A stretch of 64,000 bases of DNA, from positions 145,493 to 209,492 of the forward strand of contig NZ_JADGMQ010000006.1 of assembly GCF_016124105.1 (NCBI RefSeq), written 5' to 3'. Below the pieces are notes generated by a model, which was not told the origin of the DNA, did no database searches, and saw only the letters and a program-made list of their open reading frames with translations. The stretch is from Aquamicrobium zhengzhouense (GTDB lineage Bacteria; Pseudomonadota; Alphaproteobacteria; Rhizobiales; Rhizobiaceae). The translations under genes were made by a program, and so were the position numbers. Of the stretch, positions 59,834 through 64,000 are shown piece by piece (within the stretch, counting starts at the first letter, position 1; every line of letters starts with the position of its first letter).

Positions 59834-60162
59834 GCCAACACCTTCCCGGCTTCCGTGGTGCAAGACAGGTTGCACACCTGGCCGCCGCAGCAGTTTTCCG
59901 TGAGAAAGGCCACCAGGTTAGTGGCCGTCGAAAAGTTCGCCTCGTAGATCACAAATCGGCCTTCTTGCCGCGACGTGACCATGCCGGCGTGTGCCAGCTC
60001 TTTCAGGTGGAAGGATAGCGAAGACGGCGGGATGCCGGCCGCTTCGCTGATTTTTCCGGCGGCCATGCCGGCGGGGCCGGCCTGGACGAGAAGCCGGAAC
60101 ACCGCGAGGCGCGATTCTTGAGCGATGGCCGCCAGGGCGGCTACAGCATTTATCGTTTCCAT
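59830..60162 (-). CDS. arsR: Arsenic-responsive repressor ArsR
   Basis: A 110-residue SmtB/ArsR winged-helix repressor: [39 protein letters not shown] is the DNA-binding helix-wing region. The C-terminal [13 protein letters not shown] carries the arsenite-binding cysteines in the ArsR2-type location. It heads the arsRHCB operon. Only 16 bases separate its start from the Tn402 terminal repeat, so its native promoter/operator is interrupted. Confidence 0.95.
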   Translation of the reverse strand: METINAVAALAAIAQESRLAVFRLLVQAGPAGMAAGKISEAAGIPPSSLSFHLKELAHAGMVTSRQEGRFVIYEANFSTATNLVAFLTENCCGGQVCNLSCTTEAGKVLA

Positions 60163-60178
60163 GTTTCAATAATAGTCG

Positions 60179-60273
60179 TGTCATTTTCAGAAGACGACTG
60201 CACCAGTTGATTGGGCGTAATGGCTGTTGTGCAGCCAGCTCCTGACAGTTCAATATCAGAAGTGATCTGCACC
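60179..60273 (+). mobile_element. Tn402 terminal inverted repeat IRt with TniA-binding repeats
   Basis: The 25-bp end (60179-60203) starts TGTCATTTTCAGAAGACGAC, the Tn402/class 1 integron IRt as I recall it. An internal repeat TCAGAAGACGACTGCACC (60187-60204) recurs as TCAGAAGTGATCTGCACC at 60256-60273, as expected of transposase-binding sites. The adjoining 5 bases AGTCG (60174-60178) should be one copy of the target duplication. Confidence 0.88.
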
Positions 60274-60319
60274 AATCTCGACTATGCTCAATACTCGTGT
60301 GCACCAAAGCGAGGTGAGC

Positions 60320-61999
60320 ATGGCGACGGACACCCCACGGATTCCAGAACAAGGCGTGGCCACTCTGCCTGATGAGGCTTGGGAGCGTGCGCGCCGTCGT
60401 GCGGAGATCATCAGTCCGTTGGCGCAGTCGGAGACGGTCGGGCACGAAGCGGCCGATATGGCGGCTCAGGCGCTGGGCTTGTCTCGGCGCCAGGTATACG
60501 TTCTGATCCGGCGTGCCCGGCAAGGCAGCGGCCTCGTGACGGATCTGGTGCCCGGCCAGTCCGGTGGAGGTAAAGGTAAGGGGCGCTTGCCGGAACCGGT
60601 CGAGCGCGTCATCCACGAGCTACTGCAAAAGCGGTTCCTGACCAAGCAGAAGCGCAGCCTAGCGGCCTTTCACCGCGAAGTCACTCAGGTGTGCAAGGCT
60701 CAAAAACTGCGAGTGCCGGCGCGCAATACCGTGGCCTTACGGATCGCTAGCCTTGACCCGCGCAAGGTCATCCGCCGGCGGGAAGGCCAGGATGCCGCTC
60801 GTGACCTACAAGGTGTGGGCGGCGAGCCTCCTGCCGTGACCGCGCCGCTGGAGCAGGTGCAGATAGACCATACGGTCATCGACCTGATCGTGGTCGATGA
60901 CCGCGACCGGCAACCTATTGGCCGCCCGTACCTGACCCTCGCCATCGACGTGTTCACCCGCTGCGTGCTCGGCATGGTCGTCACGCTGGAAGCGCCGTCT
61001 GCCGTTTCGGTTGGCCTGTGCCTCGTGCATGTCGCCTGCGACAAGCGCCCTTGGCTGGAAGGACTGAACGTGGAAATGGATTGGCAGATGAGCGGCAAGC
61101 CCTTGCTGCTCTACCTAGACAACGCGGCCGAGTTCAAGAGCGAGGCCCTGCGCCGGGGTTGCGAGCAGCATGGCATCCGGCTGGACTATCGCCCGCTGGG
61201 ACAGCCGCACTATGGCGGCATCGTGGAACGGATCATCGGCACGGCGATGCAGATGATTCACGACGAACTGCCGGGAACGACCTTCTCCAACCCTGACCAG
61301 CGCGGCGACTACGATTCCGAAAACAAGGCCGCCCTGACGCTGCGCGAGCTAGAGCGCTGGCTCACATTGGCGGTCGGCACCTACCACGGTTCGGTGCACA
61401 ACGGCCTGCTCCAACCGCCGGCCGCGCGCTGGGCCGAGGCCGTGGCGCGTGTCGGCGTACCGGCCGTCGTCACACGCGCTACTTCGTTCCTGGTCGATTT
61501 TCTGCCGATCCTCCGGCGCACGCTGACCCGCACCGGCTTTGTCATCGACCACATCCACTACTACGCCGATGCGCTCAAGCCGTGGATTGCGCGGCGTGAA
61601 CGCTGGCCGTCCTTTCTGATCCGGCGCGATCCGCGCGACATCAGCCGTATCTGGGTCCTGGAACCGGAGGGACAGCATTACCTGGAAATTCCCTACCGTA
61701 CCTTGTCGCATCCGGCTGTCACCCTCTGGGAACAACGGCAGGCGCTGGCGAAACTGCGGCAGCAAGGGCGCGAACAGGTGGATGAGTCGGCGCTGTTCCG
61801 CATGATCGGCCAGATGCGTGAGATTGTGACCAGCGCGCAGAAGGCCACACGCAAGGCGCGGCGTGACGCGGATCGCCGCCAGCACCTCAAGACATCAGCT
61901 CGGCCGGACAAGCCCGTTCCGCCGGATACGGATATTGCCGACCCGCAGGCAGACAACTTGCCACCCGCCAAACCGTTCGACCAGATTGAGGAGTGGTAG
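60320..61999 (+). CDS. tniA: Tn402 transposase TniA
   Basis: A 559-residue DDE transposase, the full length known for Tn402-type TniA. The catalytic residues are in QIDHTVID (Asp), YLDNAAEF (Asp) and GIVERIIG (Glu), within an integrase-core domain at about 190-350. An N-terminal helix-turn-helix part reads AAQALGLSRRQVYVLIRRAR. It begins at ATG 60320, 12 codons inside a longer frame, after a GAGGTGAGC ribosome-binding site. It needs TniB and TniQ for transposition. Confidence 0.96.
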   Translation: MATDTPRIPEQGVATLPDEAWERARRRAEIISPLAQSETVGHEAADMAAQALGLSRRQVYVLIRRARQGSGLVTDLVPGQSGGGKGKGRLPEPVERVIHELLQKRFLTKQKRSLAAFHREVTQVCKAQKLRVPARNTVALRIASLDPRKVIRRREGQDAARDLQGVGGEPPAVTAPLEQVQIDHTVIDLIVVDDRDRQPIGRPYLTLAIDVFTRCVLGMVVTLEAPSAVSVGLCLVHVACDKRPWLEGLNVEMDWQMSGKPLLLYLDNAAEFKSEALRRGCEQHGIRLDYRPLGQPHYGGIVERIIGTAMQMIHDELPGTTFSNPDQRGDYDSENKAALTLRELERWLTLAVGTYHGSVHNGLLQPPAARWAEAVARVGVPAVVTRATSFLVDFLPILRRTLTRTGFVIDHIHYYADALKPWIARRERWPSFLIRRDPRDISRIWVLEPEGQHYLEIPYRTLSHPAVTLWEQRQALAKLRQQGREQVDESALFRMIGQMREIVTSAQKATRKARRDADRRQHLKTSARPDKPVPPDTDIADPQADNLPPAKPFDQIEEW

Positions 62000-62001
62000 C
62001 C

Positions 62002-62994
62002 GTGGACGAATATCCCATCATCGACCTGTCCCACCTGCTGCCGGCGGCCCAGGGCTTGGCCCGTCTTCCGGCGGACGAGCGCATCCAGCGCCTTCGCGCC
62101 GACCGCTGGATCGGCTATCCGCGCGCAGTCGAGGCGCTGAACCGGCTGGAAGCCCTTTATGCGTGGCCAAACAAGCAACGCATGCCCAACCTGCTGCTGG
62201 TTGGCCCGACCAACAATGGCAAGTCGATGATCGTCGAGAAGTTCCGCCGCACCCACCCGGCCAGCTCCGACGCCGACCAGGAGCACATCCCGGTGTTGGT
62301 CGTGCAGATGCCGTCCGAGCCGTCCGTGATCCGCTTCTACGTCGCGCTGCTCGCCGCGATGGGCGCGCCGCTGCGCCCACGCCCACGGTTGCCGGAAATG
62401 GAGCAACTGGCTCTGGCACTGCTGCGCAAGGTCGGCGTGCGCATGCTGGTGATCGACGAGCTGCACAACGTGCTGGCCGGCAACAGCGTCAACCGCCGGG
62501 AATTCCTCAACCTGCTGCGCTTCCTCGGCAACGAACTGCGCATCCCGTTGGTTGGGGTAGGCACGCGCGACGCCTACCTAGCCATCCGCTCCGATGACCA
62601 GTTGGAAAATCGCTTCGAGCCGATGATGCTGCCGGTATGGGAGGCCAACGACGATTGCTGCTCACTGCTGGCCAGCTTCGCCGCTTCGCTCCCGCTGCGC
62701 CGGCCTTCCCCAATTGCCACGCTGGACATGGCTCGCTACCTGCTCACACGCAGCGAGGGCACCATAGGGGAACTGGCGCACTTGCTGATGGCGGCGGCCA
62801 TCGTCGCCGTGGAGAGCGGCGAGGAAGCGATCAACCATCGCACACTCAGCATGGCCTGTCGACAACCTCTCGCGCAACCAAGACATCGCGGTCGGACTGC
62901 AAGTGATCTTGAAGCCACGGGCCCGTCCCACCCCGACATGGACCTCGATGCCCGAACGGACGTTAGATTTCGAGTTCTAGGCGTTCTGCGATGA
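62002..62994 (+). pseudogene. tniB: Truncated Tn402 ATPase tniB fused to integron 3'-conserved segment
   Basis: The GTG start and first 285 codons (to about 62856) are TniB: VDEYPIIDLSHLLPAAQG, P-loop LLVGPTNNGKSMIVEKFRR, Walker B-like MLVIDELHNVLAGNS. After HRTLSMA the sequence departs from TniB (normally about 302 residues) and reads through 45 unrelated codons into the antisense end of orf5. tniQ and tniR are lost. The ATPase core remains, so partial activity is possible, but the transposon is defective on its own. Confidence 0.9.
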
Positions 62995-63463
62995 AGGTTG
63001 GATCCCAGCCGGGATTGAAAGTGTCGACGTGGGTGAATCCGAGCCGCTCGTATAGGCCACGCAGGTTCGGGTGGCAGTCGAGCCGCAGCTTGGCGCACCC
63101 CTGCGTTCGCGCGGCATGGCGGCAAGCCTCGATCAGCGCGGAGCTGACACCCCGGCCCGCATGTGTCCGTCGCACCGCGAGCTTGTGCAGATATGCGGCC
63201 TCCCCCTTGAGGGCGTCGGGCCAGAACTCGGGATCCTCGGCCGACAAGGTGCAACAGCCGACGATGCCGTCGCTGCAACTCGCGACTAGGAGCTCGGATC
63301 TCAGGACGAAGGTCTCCGCGAATGTCCGGTCGATCCGCGCGACGTCCCAGGCGGGCGTTCCCTTGGCGGACATCCACGCCGCAGCGTCGTGCATCAGCCG
63401 CACAACCTCGTCGATATCACCCGAGCAGGCGACCCGAACGTTCGGAGGCTCCTCGCTGTCCAT
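62963..63463 (-). CDS. orf5: Class 1 integron 3'-CS orf5, GNAT acetyltransferase
   Basis: A 166-residue GCN5-type N-acetyltransferase found after sul1 in the class 1 integron 3'-conserved segment. The acetyl-CoA loop is LAVRRTHAGRGVSSALIEACRHAA, followed by LDCHPNLRGLYERLGF. Its substrate is unknown. It is on the same strand and 127 bases downstream of sul1, the normal integron order. Confidence 0.95.
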   Translation of the reverse strand: MDSEEPPNVRVACSGDIDEVVRLMHDAAAWMSAKGTPAWDVARIDRTFAETFVLRSELLVASCSDGIVGCCTLSAEDPEFWPDALKGEAAYLHKLAVRRTHAGRGVSSALIEACRHAARTQGCAKLRLDCHPNLRGLYERLGFTHVDTFNPGWDPTFIAERLELEI

Positions 63464-63590
63464 TCGCTCCCCTGGCGCGGTATGAACCGCCGCCTCATAG
63501 TGCAGTTTGATCCTGACGAGCCCAGCATGTCTGCGCCCACCTTCGCGGAACCTGACCAGGGTCCGCTAGCGGGCGGCCGGAAGGTGAATG

Positions 63591-64000
63591 CTAGGCATGA
63601 TCTAACCCTCGGTCTCTGGCGTCGCGACTGCGAAATTTCGCGAGGGTTTCCGAGAAGGTGATTGCGCTTCGCAGATCTCCAGGCGCGTGGGTGCGGACGT
63701 AGTCAGCGCCATTGCCGATCGCGTGAAGTTCCGCCGCAAGGCTCGCTGGACCCAGATCCTTTACAGGAAGGCCAACGGTGGCGCCCAAGAAGGATTTCCG
63801 CGACACCGAGACCAATAGCGGAAGCCCCAACGCCGACTTCAGCTTTTGAAGGTTCGACAGCACGTGCAGCGATGTTTCCGGTGCGGGGCTCAAGAAAAAT
63901 CCCATCCCCGGATCGAGGATGAGCCGGTCGGCAGCGACCCCGCTCCGTCGCAAGGCGGAAACCCGCGCCTCGAAGAACCGCACAATCTCGTCGAGCGCGT
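63591..64000 (-). CDS. sul1: Sulfonamide-resistant dihydropteroate synthase Sul1, C-terminal part
   Basis: The minus-strand frame enters from the right edge (ALDEIVRFFEARVSALRRSG) and ends at the TAG at 63591. It covers about 136 residues, roughly the last half of the 279-residue Sul1: LILDPGMGFFLSP, SVSRKSFLGATVGLPV and the ending SRDARDRGLDHA all match the enzyme as I know it. Sul1 makes dihydropteroate while ignoring sulfonamides. qacE-delta1, any gene cassettes and intI1 should lie to the right. Confidence 0.97.
   Translation of the reverse strand, partial: ALDEIVRFFEARVSALRRSGVAADRLILDPGMGFFLSPAPETSLHVLSNLQKLKSALGLPLLVSVSRKSFLGATVGLPVKDLGPASLAAELHAIGNGADYVRTHAPGDLRSAITFSETLAKFRSRDARDRGLDHA

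Noticed and set aside
61693..62466. 257-codon frame antisense to tniA/tniB
   Set aside because: Shadow of the intact tni genes; no motif.

Overview
The window is a chromosomal segment of a Hyphomicrobiales (Rhizobiales) alphaproteobacterium, probably a Phyllobacteriaceae-type relative of Mesorhizobium or Aquamicrobium. This is judged from protein character and gene order only: pmbA, a CysQ-like phosphatase, DUF4170, DUF374, waaA, lpxK, DUF2093 and mutL in a row; a ScfR/PccR-type regulator divergent from pccB; and Mesorhizobium-like intergenic palindromes. About 49 kb of ordinary host DNA is followed by about 15 kb of acquired DNA that begins exactly at the 3' end of guaA.

Host part, 1-49199. 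1-8356 holds the end of ribF, a MipA/OmpV porin-like protein, ileS, a lipoprotein, tadA, an RluB-type pseudouridine synthase with a repetitive disordered N-terminus, and rsmD. 8458-17770 is one plus-strand run: two M16 peptidases, a patatin, pmbA, a CysQ-like phosphatase, DUF4170, and the lipid A/Kdo genes (DUF374 acyltransferase, waaA, lpxK). 17775-23131 is minus strand: DUF2093, mutL, an amino-acid ABC permease and binding protein, and glutaryl-CoA dehydrogenase. A GGDEF-EAL protein follows. 25412-38311 is an acyl-CoA catabolic region: regulator, pccB, pccA, methylmalonyl-CoA mutase, an HIBCH-like hydrolase, an enol-lactonase and a FadJ-type enzyme. glpR/glpK, guaB, a GGDEF protein, MAPEG, an L,D-transpeptidase, an RsmB-type methyltransferase, tspO, a thioesterase, a frameshifted nucleosidase and guaA complete it.

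Acquired part, about 49190-64000 (continuing beyond the window). The layout matches the GIsul2 family of guaA-integrating elements: tyrosine integrase, AlpA, IncQ-type RepA and RepC, a roughly 1 kb non-coding control region, a ribbon-helix-helix protein, three IncP-type conjugation proteins (TrbJ, TrbK-like, TrbL), small unknown genes and an arsRHCB operon. A Tn402/class 1 integron remnant (IRt, tniA, truncated tniB, orf5, sul1) is inserted next to arsR. The control region (52744-53780) carries three 22-bp iterons at the end of repC, packed hairpins, an AT-rich inverted repeat, two inverted 15-bp matches to the IncP TrfA iteron, an 11-bp-phased CGATT array, and a copy of an IncP (RP4-like) oriT with no relaxase gene.

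Taken together I infer an integrative mobilizable element specialised to parasitise IncP plasmids. It carries an IncP-like transfer origin and IncP-like iterons, and its TrbJ/TrbK/TrbL set could replace helper pore and exclusion subunits, much as SGI1 does with IncC plasmids. All family assignments are from memory and reading; no database search was possible.
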